A DNA stretch of 64,000 nucleotides from Salinisphaera sp. Q1T1-3 (lineage in GTDB: Bacteria; Pseudomonadota; Gammaproteobacteria; Nevskiales; Salinisphaeraceae), in assembly GCF_003602005.1 (NCBI RefSeq), contig NZ_QZWD01000009.1, positions 92,441-156,440 on the forward strand, read 5' to 3'. The translations under genes and the position numbers were made by a program. The notes under the pieces are model-generated. The model was not told where the DNA came from. It was given only the letters and a program-made list of their open reading frames with translations, and made no database searches. Shown here piece by piece: positions 50,953 to 61,521 of the stretch (the stretch's first letter is position 1; the number at the start of each line of letters is the position of its first letter).

Positions 50953-52530
50953 CTAGCGACCGTGCCCTGTCGTGGGCACACGTTTGCGTTCGGCCTCGCC
51001 GACGAATTCTTCATTGAGCGATTTATACAGGGCGGCACACATCAGCAGCAGAACCAGACAGAACGGCAGCCCGGAGGTCACGGCGGCGGTTTGCAGCGCC
51101 GAGAGCGGATCGCCACCGCCGAGCGTGCCGGCCACGAGCAGCACCGCTGCGACGGCGCCTTCCATGATTGCCCAGAACAGTCGTTGCTGCCAGATGGGGT
51201 TCGGATCGCCGCCGTTGGTCAGGATATCGACCACCAGCGAGCCCGAATCCGATGAGGTGGCGAAGAACAGCGTGACCACGATGATCGCCAGCGCTGAGGC
51301 GATGATGGTGAGCCAGTTGAAGACCGGCAGCTGATTCAGCAACACGAAGATGGCGTTGGCCGAGTTCGCATCGAGCAGCTGCTGTGCACCGATACCGTTC
51401 ATCACGTAGTCCAGGGCGGTGCGCCCGAAGATCACGAACCACACGATCGAGGCGCCGGTGGGCACGAGCAGGGTGCCCAGAATGAACTGGCGGATGGTGT
51501 AGCCGTAGGAAATGCGGGCGATGAACATGCCCACGAACGGCGACCATGAGATCCACCAGCCCCAGTAGAAAAGCGTCCACGCCTTCTGGAACTTCTCGCC
51601 GTCGTCACTGGTGAAGATCGTCAGACTGGTCTTGACCAGGTTCTGCAGATAGTAGCCGGTGTCCGTGGCCAGATAGCTCAGCATATAAAGCGTCGGCCCG
51701 ACGACGAAGACAAAGATCGCGAGCCCGATGGCCAGCCACATGTTGATGACCGACAGTCGCCGGATACCGGCGTCGACGCCCAGCATCACACTCGTGATCG
51801 CGACGATCTCCACCGCCAGAATGACCAGCAGCTGTGTGGTGAGCCCGTCCGAGAAATCGAACAGTTGGCCGAGACCGGCAGCGATCTGGCTGGCACCGAG
51901 GCCGATCGAGGTGGCAAGCCCGAACAGGGTACCGAACACGGCCAGGATATCGATCAGATGACCGATCGGGCCGTAGATCCGATCACCGATGAAAGGATAG
52001 AAGGCCGAGGCCGGTTTCAAGGGCAGGTTGCGCCGATAAGCGAAGTAACCCAGGGACAGGCCGAGCACGATATAGATCGCCCAAGGGTGCAGACCCCAGT
52101 GAAAGAACGTGTAGTTCATCGCCGATTCGGCAGCCGCCTGGGTCTGCGGATCGGCCAACGGTGGATTCTTGAAATGCAGCAACGGTTCGGACACCCCGTA
52201 GTACACGAGCCCGATGCCCATGCCGGCGGTGAACATCATCGAGATCCAGGACCAGACATCGAACTCTGGCTTGGCGTCGTCGCTACCCAGTCGCAGACTC
52301 CCGAATTTGGATACCGCGATGAACAGAACGAAGACCAGAAATACGGTGGTGCTGATGATGTAGAACCAGCCGAAGTACGTGCCGATGAAGCTCTGCACGG
52401 CGCTGGCGACTGTCGAGAAGCCCTTGGGAAACACACTGGCCAGCACGACCATTGCGATCAGCATGCCGCCGGATACCAGAAAAACCGGTGGGTTGGTATG
52501 TGTCTTCAGATAATTCTTGATCGTAGACAT
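50953..52530 (-). CDS. BCCT-family carrier (betaine/choline/carnitine type)
   Basis: A 525-residue secondary transporter with twelve membrane helices. Family hallmarks: TAGMGIGLVYYGVSEPLLHF, where the GMGIG motif indicates sodium coupling, and the helix-8 signature AWTLFYWGWWISWSPFVGMF with the aromatic box. It would import glycine betaine or another trimethylammonium solute. The C-terminus is short, unlike the divergent BetT-like protein, so osmotic gating by a long tail is unlikely. GGAAGGA precedes the ATG at 52530. It shares a 280-base promoter region with the second BCCT gene. Confidence 0.92.
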   Translation of the reverse strand: MSTIKNYLKTHTNPPVFLVSGGMLIAMVVLASVFPKGFSTVASAVQSFIGTYFGWFYIISTTVFLVFVLFIAVSKFGSLRLGSDDAKPEFDVWSWISMMFTAGMGIGLVYYGVSEPLLHFKNPPLADPQTQAAAESAMNYTFFHWGLHPWAIYIVLGLSLGYFAYRRNLPLKPASAFYPFIGDRIYGPIGHLIDILAVFGTLFGLATSIGLGASQIAAGLGQLFDFSDGLTTQLLVILAVEIVAITSVMLGVDAGIRRLSVINMWLAIGLAIFVFVVGPTLYMLSYLATDTGYYLQNLVKTSLTIFTSDDGEKFQKAWTLFYWGWWISWSPFVGMFIARISYGYTIRQFILGTLLVPTGASIVWFVIFGRTALDYVMNGIGAQQLLDANSANAIFVLLNQLPVFNWLTIIASALAIIVVTLFFATSSDSGSLVVDILTNGGDPNPIWQQRLFWAIMEGAVAAVLLVAGTLGGGDPLSALQTAAVTSGLPFCLVLLLMCAALYKSLNEEFVGEAERKRVPTTGHGR

Positions 52531-52810
52531 GAGCGATCCTTCCTATGTGGTGGCTACCGGCATGGAACGGATCGATCGGTCGGCACGAAAATGCCGTTTT
52601 ATATCCGCCGCAAGGCAGCAACCATGCGCGACGGAGCAGTCCCCCGGTAACATTGAATGGACACCGACCGCGCTCCCTTCGCCGTCGAGTCCGCCCCTTC
52701 CTCGTCGTCTATTTCAGATTACCGTACGCAAAAAGGATGCCTGTGTCACAGCAGGCAAAGTTAGACACGCGTGATATAAAAGCGGTCGGACTTTTATTCC
52801 TGACGGGTGT

Positions 52811-54838
52811 ATGAGCGATACTGAAAATAGTCGGGCGGGCATCAATCCGCCTGTGTTCTTTCCTTCGGTAATCGTGGTTGGATTGCTGGTGATTTTCGCG
52901 GCCTCGATGCCGGATTTCGCCAACAAGGTCTTTTCCGCGGTTCAATCCTGGCTTATCGATACATTCGGCTGGCTCTATCTGGCCGCCGTCGGTGTGTATC
53001 TGATCTTCTGCATCGTGCTGGCGCTATCGCGCTACGGCTCGTTCAAGCTGGGTCCCGACCACAGTGAACCGGATTTTTCCTATATCTCCTGGTTCGCGAT
53101 GCTGTTCTCGGCCGGCATGGGCATCGGGCTGATGTTCTACGGGGTCGCCGAGCCCGTCATGCATTACGCGAACCCGCCCACCGGCGACGCCAACACGCCG
53201 ATGGCCGCCAAGGACGCGATGCGTATCACGTTCTTCCATTGGGGCGTGCACGCCTGGGCGATCTACGCCGTGGTCGGCCTGGCGCTGGCCTACTTCCATT
53301 TTCGTCGTGATCTGCCGCTGCGCATCAGCTCGGCGCTGTATCCGTTCATCGGCAAGCGCATTTCCGGCCCGATCGGCAACCTCGTCGATGTGATGGCCGT
53401 GTTCGGCACCCTGTTCGGTGTGGCGACCTCGCTCGGTCTCGGGGCCCAGCAGGTGGCATCGGGCCTGAACTTCCTGTTCAGCGTGCCCGATAACATCGGC
53501 ACCCAGATCGTGCTGATCTGCATCATCACCGGCATGGCCACGACCTCGGTCGTGTTCGGCCTGGACGGCGGTATCCGTCGTGTCTCCGAATTCAACCTCT
53601 GGCTCGCCGCGGCTCTGCTGGCCTTCGTGATCGTGCTGGGGCCGACGCTCTATATCTTCCAGTCGCTGACCCAGAACATCGGCAACTATGTGTCGTCGCT
53701 CGTCAGCATGACGTTCAATTCCTACGTCTACACCGGCAACGAGGACACCCAGAGCTTCATGAGCTCCTGGACACTGTTCTACTGGTCCTGGTGGATTTCC
53801 TGGTCGCCGTTCGTCGGTATGTTCGTCGCGCGTGTCTCGCGCGGTCGCACGATTCGCGAATTCGTCGGCGGCGTGCTGCTGGTGCCGGTCGGTGCCACCT
53901 TCCTGTGGATGACGGCATTCGGCGACAGCGCTCTGCACATGGTGCTGGTCAACGGGGCAACCGACATGCTCGACGCTGTCGATGCCAACGTTTCGACGGC
54001 GCTGTTCGTGTTCCTCGAACAGTTCCCGCTGACCTGGGTCACATCGGTCCTCGGCACGATTCTGGTGGTGACGTTCTTCGTGACCTCCTCGGATTCGGGC
54101 TCCATGGTCATCGATATTCTGACCGCGAAGGACGGCGAGGAAGCCCCGGTCTGGCAGCGTATCTTCTGGGCTGTCTCGGAAGGTGCGGTCGCGATTGTGC
54201 TGTTGCTCGCCGGCGGTATCGGTGCGCTTCAGGCCGCCTCGCTGGCCTCGGCGCTGCCCTTCACGATCATCATTCTTCTGATGGCGGCCGGCCTGTACAA
54301 ATCGCTGTCTGTCGAGGCGATCAAGCAGGACTCGATGCGCCACATGATGAATACGCCGTCGAACGTCGCGGCCAGCGGCGGAGGCAACTGGGAACGTCGA
54401 CTCGAAACGCTCATGTCCTCGCCGCGGCGCGGCCAGGTCGAGCGCTTCCTGCGCGATACCGTCAAGCCGGCCATGGACGAGGTCGCGGCCAAGTTCCAGG
54501 AGGAATCGAACCTGGAAGTCTCGGTCGAGCTGCAGGACGATCGATGCTATATCGACGTCAATCACGGGGCCGAGATCGACTTCGTCTACGGGGTGCGTGC
54601 GCGTCGCTTCGCGGCGCCGTCGTTTGCCATGGGCGCGCTGCGTGAGCGCAAACCGCGCGGTGGCAACATCGAGGAAAGCGGCAAGACGAAGCGGGATCGT
54701 TCGCACTATCGCGCCGAGGTTTATCTGCGCGAAGGCGGACAGCAGTACAACGTCGTGGGTTACACCAAGGCACAGCTCATTGGCGATATTCTCGACCAGT
54801 ACGAGAAGCATCTGCACTTCCTGCATCTGATGCGCTGA
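52811..54838 (+). CDS. betT: BetT-like choline transporter (BCCT family, long C-terminus)
   Basis: A 675-residue BCCT carrier. The transport domain (about 1-510) has SAGMGIGLMFYGVAEPVMHY and the helix-8 signature SWTLFYWSWWISWSPFVGMF. A cytoplasmic C-terminal domain of about 165 residues follows (WERRLETLMSSPRRGQVERF, VKPAMDEVAAKF, ending LIGDILDQYEKHLHFLHLM); it matches the regulatory tail of E. coli BetT, which controls activity at high osmolarity. Likely substrate choline, feeding betaine synthesis. A TATAAA at 52775-52780 may be its -10. Followed by a strong terminator. Confidence 0.9.
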   Translation: MSDTENSRAGINPPVFFPSVIVVGLLVIFAASMPDFANKVFSAVQSWLIDTFGWLYLAAVGVYLIFCIVLALSRYGSFKLGPDHSEPDFSYISWFAMLFSAGMGIGLMFYGVAEPVMHYANPPTGDANTPMAAKDAMRITFFHWGVHAWAIYAVVGLALAYFHFRRDLPLRISSALYPFIGKRISGPIGNLVDVMAVFGTLFGVATSLGLGAQQVASGLNFLFSVPDNIGTQIVLICIITGMATTSVVFGLDGGIRRVSEFNLWLAAALLAFVIVLGPTLYIFQSLTQNIGNYVSSLVSMTFNSYVYTGNEDTQSFMSSWTLFYWSWWISWSPFVGMFVARVSRGRTIREFVGGVLLVPVGATFLWMTAFGDSALHMVLVNGATDMLDAVDANVSTALFVFLEQFPLTWVTSVLGTILVVTFFVTSSDSGSMVIDILTAKDGEEAPVWQRIFWAVSEGAVAIVLLLAGGIGALQAASLASALPFTIIILLMAAGLYKSLSVEAIKQDSMRHMMNTPSNVAASGGGNWERRLETLMSSPRRGQVERFLRDTVKPAMDEVAAKFQEESNLEVSVELQDDRCYIDVNHGAEIDFVYGVRARRFAAPSFAMGALRERKPRGGNIEESGKTKRDRSHYRAEVYLREGGQQYNVVGYTKAQLIGDILDQYEKHLHFLHLMR

Positions 54839-54860
54839 TCGCGCTCGGATCGCCAGGACG

Positions 54861-54896
54861 AGCCCGGCACCGGTGACGGTGTCGGGCTTTTTTTTA
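54861..54896 (+). terminator. Rho-independent terminator of betT
   Basis: AGCCCGGCACCG / CGGTGTCGGGCT stem with one mismatch, GTGA-type loop, then eight T residues, 25 bases after the stop. Confidence 0.9.
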
Positions 54897-54998
54897 TTGC
54901 CGATGGTCGCGACGCTGGCTACTGCGTGGTTTTCATCGCCCGGCGCGAAGGCGGGATCGGTTATCCTGCCCACTGACGTTCGCTGTTGCCCGAGGCCG

Positions 54999-55643
54999 AT
55001 GCAACGCAATCCGCTGGCTCTGTCCGCCGTGCCGCCGATGATCAAATGGCTGTTGATCGCCAACGGCATCGGTTTTCTGGCCAAAATCTATGCACCGGCG
55101 CTGGTGATCTTCAACTTCGCGCTCTGGCCGCTGGGCAGTTATTCCGTGCCCGGCACCGATGCCAGCGTGGGCTTTGCGCCCTGGCAGCTGGTTTCCTATG
55201 CCTTCCTGCACGCCGACATCGCTCATCTGTTCTTCAACATGTTCGCGCTGTGGATGTTCGGCCGAGTGCTGGAACAGGTCTGGGGCGACGCGCGGTTTCT
55301 GCTGTACTACGCGATATGCATCGTGGGCGCCGGCGTGACGCAATTCATCGTCGTGTCCTTCGTGACCGGCGGCCCCGTCGTGCCGACGATCGGTGCTTCG
55401 GGCGGCGTGTTCGGGATTCTGCTCGCCTTCGGTCTGATGTTCCCCGATGCGCGAGTGATGCTGATCATCCCGCCGATTCCGATGAAAGCGAAGTATTTCG
55501 TGCTCGGTTACGGGGTTCTGGAGCTTTTCTTCGGCGTGACCGGTACGGAAGCCGGCATCGCGCATTTCGCCCATCTCGGCGGTATGTTGTTCGGTTTCAT
55601 CGTATTGATGATCTGGCGTCAGCAGGGCCGACTGCGGAACTGA
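54999..55643 (+). CDS. Rhomboid-family intramembrane serine protease
   Basis: A 214-residue membrane protein with six helices. The catalytic serine lies in IGASGGVFGILLAFG and the histidine in IAHFAHLGGMLFG. The N-terminal loop carries the conserved W-R-like region PWQLVSYAFLHADIAHLFFNMFALWMFG (His-Leu-xx-Asn pattern). It cleaves single-pass membrane proteins within the bilayer; the substrate is unknown. The ATG at 54999 follows CGAGG; the frame extends upstream into a terminator and is not used. The next gene begins four bases after its stop. Confidence 0.9.
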   Translation: MQRNPLALSAVPPMIKWLLIANGIGFLAKIYAPALVIFNFALWPLGSYSVPGTDASVGFAPWQLVSYAFLHADIAHLFFNMFALWMFGRVLEQVWGDARFLLYYAICIVGAGVTQFIVVSFVTGGPVVPTIGASGGVFGILLAFGLMFPDARVMLIIPPIPMKAKYFVLGYGVLELFFGVTGTEAGIAHFAHLGGMLFGFIVLMIWRQQGRLRN

Positions 55644-55646
55644 TCG

Positions 55647-56024
55647 ATGAGCCCCGTCCTTCTCCATCGCCTGTTTGGTTTTATCGGTGGCTCCACGGGG
55701 TTGGTGGTAGCCATTACCGGTGCCATGTTCTGGTTCGATCCGCCCGACCAGGCATTGCCTGCCTGGGGGCTGCTGGCGCTGATGATCGGTGGTGTCGTGA
55801 CCCTGCTCGCCGGTCTGGGCGTGGCGGCGCGGCTATCGGTCGCGCGTTACATCATGATCGGGATGGCAGGGCTGGGCATGCTGGCCGCCGCCGCTGGCGT
55901 GGGCAGGGCGCTGCTGGCGGGGAACTGGGGCGCGAGCGTGATCGTGCTGACCGCCGTCATGCCGCTGGTACTTCTGATCGCGGTGATGTGGGAACTCGGC
56001 CGGTCGGCGCCGTCGGCCGACTGA
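55647..56024 (+). CDS. Small four-helix membrane protein of unknown function
   Basis: A 125-residue hydrophobic protein I do not recognise. Four segments are strongly hydrophobic: about 8-27 (LFGFIGGSTGLVVAITGAMF), 40-60 (WGLLALMIGGVVTLLAGLGV), 68-86 (YIMIGMAGLGMLAAAAGVG) and 96-114 (VIVLTAVMPLVLLIAVMW). It is only three bases downstream of the rhomboid gene, so it is co-transcribed with it. It ends 48 bases before the converging ohr gene. Confidence 0.7.
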   Translation: MSPVLLHRLFGFIGGSTGLVVAITGAMFWFDPPDQALPAWGLLALMIGGVVTLLAGLGVAARLSVARYIMIGMAGLGMLAAAAGVGRALLAGNWGASVIVLTAVMPLVLLIAVMWELGRSAPSAD

Positions 56025-56072
56025 GCCGCAACGCCCGGCGACCGTGCGGCGCCGGGCGCAGTCCAGGCAAAA

Positions 56073-56501
56073 TCAGACGCTGACGTTGAGCGAGACGTCG
56101 ATATTGCCGCGCGTGGCGTTGGAATAGGGGCAGACCTGGTGGGCCTTTTCCACCAGCGATTCGGCTTCTGCCTTGTCCAGCCCGGGCAGGTGCACGTTGA
56201 GGGCGACCTGAATACCGAAAGCCTCGCCCTGCGGCCCGATGCCGACCTGGCCGGTCACCTGATGATCGGCCGGTAGGTCGATCTTCTCGCGAGCGGCAAC
56301 GACTTTCATGGCGCCGATGAAACACGCCGAGTAACCGGCCGCGAACAGCTGTTCCGGATTCGTGCCGTCGCCGCCGGCGCCGCCAAGGGCCTTCGGCGTG
56401 GACAGCTTCAGATCCAGCGTATTGTCCTCGGTCGTGGCGCGACCGTCGCGGCCACCGGTGGCCGTGGCTTCGGCGGTATACAGAACCTTGTCTAGCGACA
56501 T
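56073..56501 (-). CDS. ohr: Organic hydroperoxide resistance protein
   Basis: A 142-residue thiol peroxidase of the Ohr/OsmC family. The two catalytic cysteines are in [13 protein letters not shown] and [28 protein letters not shown] and TGGRDG are typical of Ohr rather than OsmC. It reduces lipid and organic hydroperoxides using lipoylated proteins as electron source. AGGTGAT precedes the ATG at 56501. Upstream lies the 10-bp palindrome TTGCGCGCAA (56552-56561), a possible operator, although it is not the usual OhrR sequence and no ohrR gene is adjacent. Confidence 0.95.
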   Translation of the reverse strand: MSLDKVLYTAEATATGGRDGRATTEDNTLDLKLSTPKALGGAGGDGTNPEQLFAAGYSACFIGAMKVVAAREKIDLPADHQVTGQVGIGPQGEAFGIQVALNVHLPGLDKAEAESLVEKAHQVCPYSNATRGNIDVSLNVSV

Positions 56502-56675
56502 CGGATCACCTGTTGCATGAAATGGAATCCGGACATTGTCACGGACTCCGGTTGCGCGCAATTTGATACGTTAAGCGAACGTCCATGCTTTTATGCTCTC
56601 CTGCTTGAAAGCGTCTCACACGATATCGGCGCGATAGCCTGGAACAGGGTATATCGCGAGGATCCACGGCTCGTC

Positions 56676-57182
56676 ATGAAAATTCGTCTCGTCGCAGTTT
56701 CTCTGCTCGGTCTTCTGTTGTCGGCCTGTGCCAGTGGTCCGGCTTATCGGCCGGCGCCGCAACCGGGTGATTATGGTTATCGCGACACGATGCTCACCTC
56801 CGAGCAATTCCGGGTCAGCTTTTCCGGTTCGGATGGCACAGCGCGAGAGACGGTCGAGAACTTCGCCCTGTTCCGCGCGGCCGATGTTGCCCTGTCCCAG
56901 GGAGCGGAGCGTTTCCGTGTGGTGTCGCGCGATACGTCACCGATCACGGCCTACAATGACTTCGGCCCCTCGGCCAACGTGGGCTACGGCTACGGCTTCG
57001 GTGCACCTTACTGGGGCACGGGGATCGGCTACAGCACGGGTGGGCGCAGCGAGACGCGCTATGAAACGGTGTTGATGATCCAGATCGGCCCGGATGTGCC
57101 GGACGACGGGCCCAACGTCTACGACGCCAGCCAGATCAAGCACAACCTCGCGCCGATTGTCGCCGCCGATCAGCGACGTTGA
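56676..57182 (+). CDS. CC0125/CC1285-type lipoprotein
   Basis: A 168-residue lipoprotein. The signal (LVAVSLLGLLLSAC) ends in a lipobox with the lipidated Cys at about residue 20. The mature part opens with the family pattern YRPAPQPGDYGYRDTMLTSE, then FRVSFSGSDGTARETVENFALFRAADVAL. A central Gly/Tyr-rich segment (NVGYGYGFGAPYWGTGIGY) and a C-terminal strand ETVLMIQIG follow. Proteins of this family are of unknown function and located in the periplasm or outer membrane. ATG 56676; the longer open frame upstream is not protein-like. Divergent from ohr. Confidence 0.82.
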   Translation: MKIRLVAVSLLGLLLSACASGPAYRPAPQPGDYGYRDTMLTSEQFRVSFSGSDGTARETVENFALFRAADVALSQGAERFRVVSRDTSPITAYNDFGPSANVGYGYGFGAPYWGTGIGYSTGGRSETRYETVLMIQIGPDVPDDGPNVYDASQIKHNLAPIVAADQRR

Positions 57183-57280
57183 GGCGGTCTGACGCGGTCG
57201 TGCCGTGCGCCTATGGTCGGATGCAGGTCGTTGAGTGCGTTGCGTATCCTTGATTCAAAGCCTACCAACCGCTGTGATTG

Positions 57281-59239
<1,959 letters not shown>

Positions 59240-59261
59240 TAGGACAGCCAGGTTAGGGGGT

Positions 59262-59309
59262 GGCCGGCCCGGTCGAGGCGCAATGCGCCCATCGGTGCCG
59301 GTCTTTTTT
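59262..59309 (+). terminator. Rho-independent terminator of acs
   Basis: GGCCGGC / GCCGGTC outer stem with an inner GGCGC / GCGCC hairpin, followed by six T residues, 23 bases after the acs stop. Confidence 0.75.
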
Positions 59310-59507
59310 ATGGGCGCGATCCGCGCTCGAGATTGCCCGGCGGCGTGATCCCGGCGCGGCTCGGGCCCTGGCAGCGCGTCGTCGAATTCGACGTTTCATT
59401 GTGGCCGGTGACGTCGTGTTTCGTGGCGCGCCGAAGGCAGCCGGTTTGCTAGCCTTGCCGGTTCGTTTTGTCAGAGCGCCGGCGCGGCGCGATTCACGAG
59501 GGCCGAC

Positions 59508-60698
59508 ATGTCGAACGAGGTGGTCATCGCCGGCGCGGCACGCACCGCGATAGGGCGTCTTTCCGGGACGTTGTCGCAATTTCCCGCAACCGGGCTCGGG
59601 GCAGCGCTGATGCGCGGCATGTGCGAGCGATTGCAGCTGGCGCCCGAGGCCATCGACGATGTGATCCTAGGCCAGGCGCTGACGGCGGGGGCCGGGCAGA
59701 ACCCGGCACGTCAGAGCGCGATCCGGGCCGCCGTGCCCGATCACGTGCCGGCGCTGACGGTCAATCAGGTCTGCGGCAGCGGGATGGCCGCCGTGATACA
59801 GGCCGTGCGGGCCGTCGCACTCGGTGAGTCCGCCCTGGTGATTGCCGGTGGTCAGGAGTCGATGAGTCGCGCGCCGCACGTCCTGCCGCATTCGCGCGTC
59901 GGTCAACGTAGCGGCGACTGGACGCTGGTCGATTCGATGATTCACGACGGACTGTGGGATGCCTTCAACGATTACCACATGGGCATCACCGCCGAGAATG
60001 TCGCGACCAAGTTCCGGGTCTCGCGCGAAGAACAGGACCGTTTCGCGGCCGGTTCGCAGCAACGGGCCGAGGAAGCCGGCAAGCACGGGCGGTTCGAGTC
60101 CGAGATTGTGCCGCTGTCGGTGCCGCAGAAAAGCGGTGATGCGATCGCTTTTGCGCGCGACGAGTATCCTCGCCCCGGCGTGACGCCGGAGCGGTTGGCC
60201 GAGCTCGCCCCAGCGTTCAAGCCGGATGGCACCGTGACGGCCGGCAATGCCGCCGGCCTCAACGACGGCGCCGCGATGACCGTGGTGACCACGCGTGACA
60301 AGGCCGAATCGCTGGGGCTCTTGCCGCTGGTCCGGGTGGCTGCCCACGCCACGGTCGGCGTCAAACCGTCACTGATGGGGATCGGTCCGGTCGCGGCATC
60401 GGCGCGTTGTCTGGCACACGCGGACTGGTCGGTCCGGGATCTCGACCTCGTGGAACTCAACGAGGCCTTTGCGGCACAGGCGGTGGCGGTCAATCGCCAG
60501 ATGGGCTGGGACGAGACCGGCGTCAACGTCAACGGCGGCGCGATTGCGCTCGGGCACCCGATCGGTGCGTCGGGTGCGCGCATTCTGGTCAGTCTGATCC
60601 ATGAAATGCACCGTCGCGAGGCCGAGCGCGGACTGGCGACGCTGTGTGTCGGCGGCGGCCAGGGGCTAGCGCTGGCCGTCGAGCGAATTTCGGCCTAG
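59508..60698 (+). CDS. Acetyl-CoA C-acetyltransferase (thiolase)
   Basis: A 396-residue thiolase. The nucleophilic Cys is in TVNQVCGSGMAAV, the His in GGAIALGHPIGASGARI and the second Cys in LATLCVGGGQGLAL; NEAFAAQ precedes. Length and motifs match biosynthetic/degradative acetoacetyl-CoA thiolases (AtoB/PhaA type) rather than the FadA type. It would condense two acetyl-CoA, or cleave acetoacetyl-CoA, the expected end product of an HMG-CoA-type route. The TAG stop lies in CTAGGGCCTAC, resembling the border of the repeats seen elsewhere. Confidence 0.93.
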   Translation: MSNEVVIAGAARTAIGRLSGTLSQFPATGLGAALMRGMCERLQLAPEAIDDVILGQALTAGAGQNPARQSAIRAAVPDHVPALTVNQVCGSGMAAVIQAVRAVALGESALVIAGGQESMSRAPHVLPHSRVGQRSGDWTLVDSMIHDGLWDAFNDYHMGITAENVATKFRVSREEQDRFAAGSQQRAEEAGKHGRFESEIVPLSVPQKSGDAIAFARDEYPRPGVTPERLAELAPAFKPDGTVTAGNAAGLNDGAAMTVVTTRDKAESLGLLPLVRVAAHATVGVKPSLMGIGPVAASARCLAHADWSVRDLDLVELNEAFAAQAVAVNRQMGWDETGVNVNGGAIALGHPIGASGARILVSLIHEMHRREAERGLATLCVGGGQGLALAVERISA

Positions 60699-60864
60699 GG
60701 CCTACAAGTGCTTCGCATGGCATGAGCGAGGCCAGTCCGGCTGCGACGGCCAGTCTTGGCACTCTTATTGCTTCATGAAATAGCGCACGATGATTTGCGC
60801 GGTATTGTTCTCCTCCGATACGTCCAGCGCTAGTTCTTCCCACCGATCATCGTGCAATCGCGGC

Positions 60865-60899
60865 TTCCGGCCGGCAGTTCCTGCCGGCCGGATTTTTTT
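60865..60899 (+). terminator. Strong isolated rho-independent terminator
   Basis: Perfect 11-bp stem CCGGCCGGCAG / CTGCCGGCCGG with loop TTC, followed by A and seven T residues. It is about 170 bases after the thiolase stop, so it either ends that mRNA or a small RNA transcribed from 60750 onward. Confidence 0.85.
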
Positions 60900-61521
60900 G
60901 GGCCGATGCCGTCAGACTCGTTTTGTCGACAGGGCCGCGCGTCGGGGGTGATTCCCCGCCCTCGAAATCGGTCAATCCGTGTGTTGCCGGCAGCCGGCCC
61001 GGACGGCTGTTGCCCCTGCCGGCCGTGCCACGCCGCACCTTGATTGCGGCGCCGGCCACGCTCGGCGGCCCGCGCCTTGCTCGATGCGACCGGCAGGGGC
61101 AATGCGGCGACCTATCTCGTGACGACACGCCCCAGATAGGGCTCGGCCGCCAGTAGATCGGCCGGGCGGCCGCGCCGGTGTGGGCGTTGCAAATCCATGG
61201 GAATCGCGGGTGGCGATCGGCGGATCGATCGGGGCCGGCCGGCGCATTTGCGCGCCAGGCCGCTGTGCGGCCGGGATCGCCGGATTTTTGTTGGCCCCGG
61301 ACGCGGCGAGTCGCGCCGCGCCGGACATGTCTTCATGATGCATGTTTTTGAGATGTGCTTGTCCCTCGCAATGCCCGTCGTCGCGCGGTTCGCGCCGTTA
61401 TTGAATGCCGCTCGGCCCGGATGCGTTGCTGCCCCTGTCCATGCGCGACATCGGTGGTTATCTCGGCGTGTGGCACGGTGCCTGGCTGGCTCACGCCAGG
61501 CGCTTTGGCGATAATACGGGC
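60900..61521. other. Intergenic stretch with a repeat remnant
   Basis: About 620 bases before the efflux gene. CTATCTCGTGACGACACGCCCC (61112-61133) equals the right end of a family C repeat, and CGCGCCTTG occurs at 61071-61079, so a truncated element ends here; its left end is not recognisable. The rest is GC-rich with no credible ORF. GATAAT at 61510-61515 is close to the next ATG and could be a -10 with a very short leader. Confidence 0.45.
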
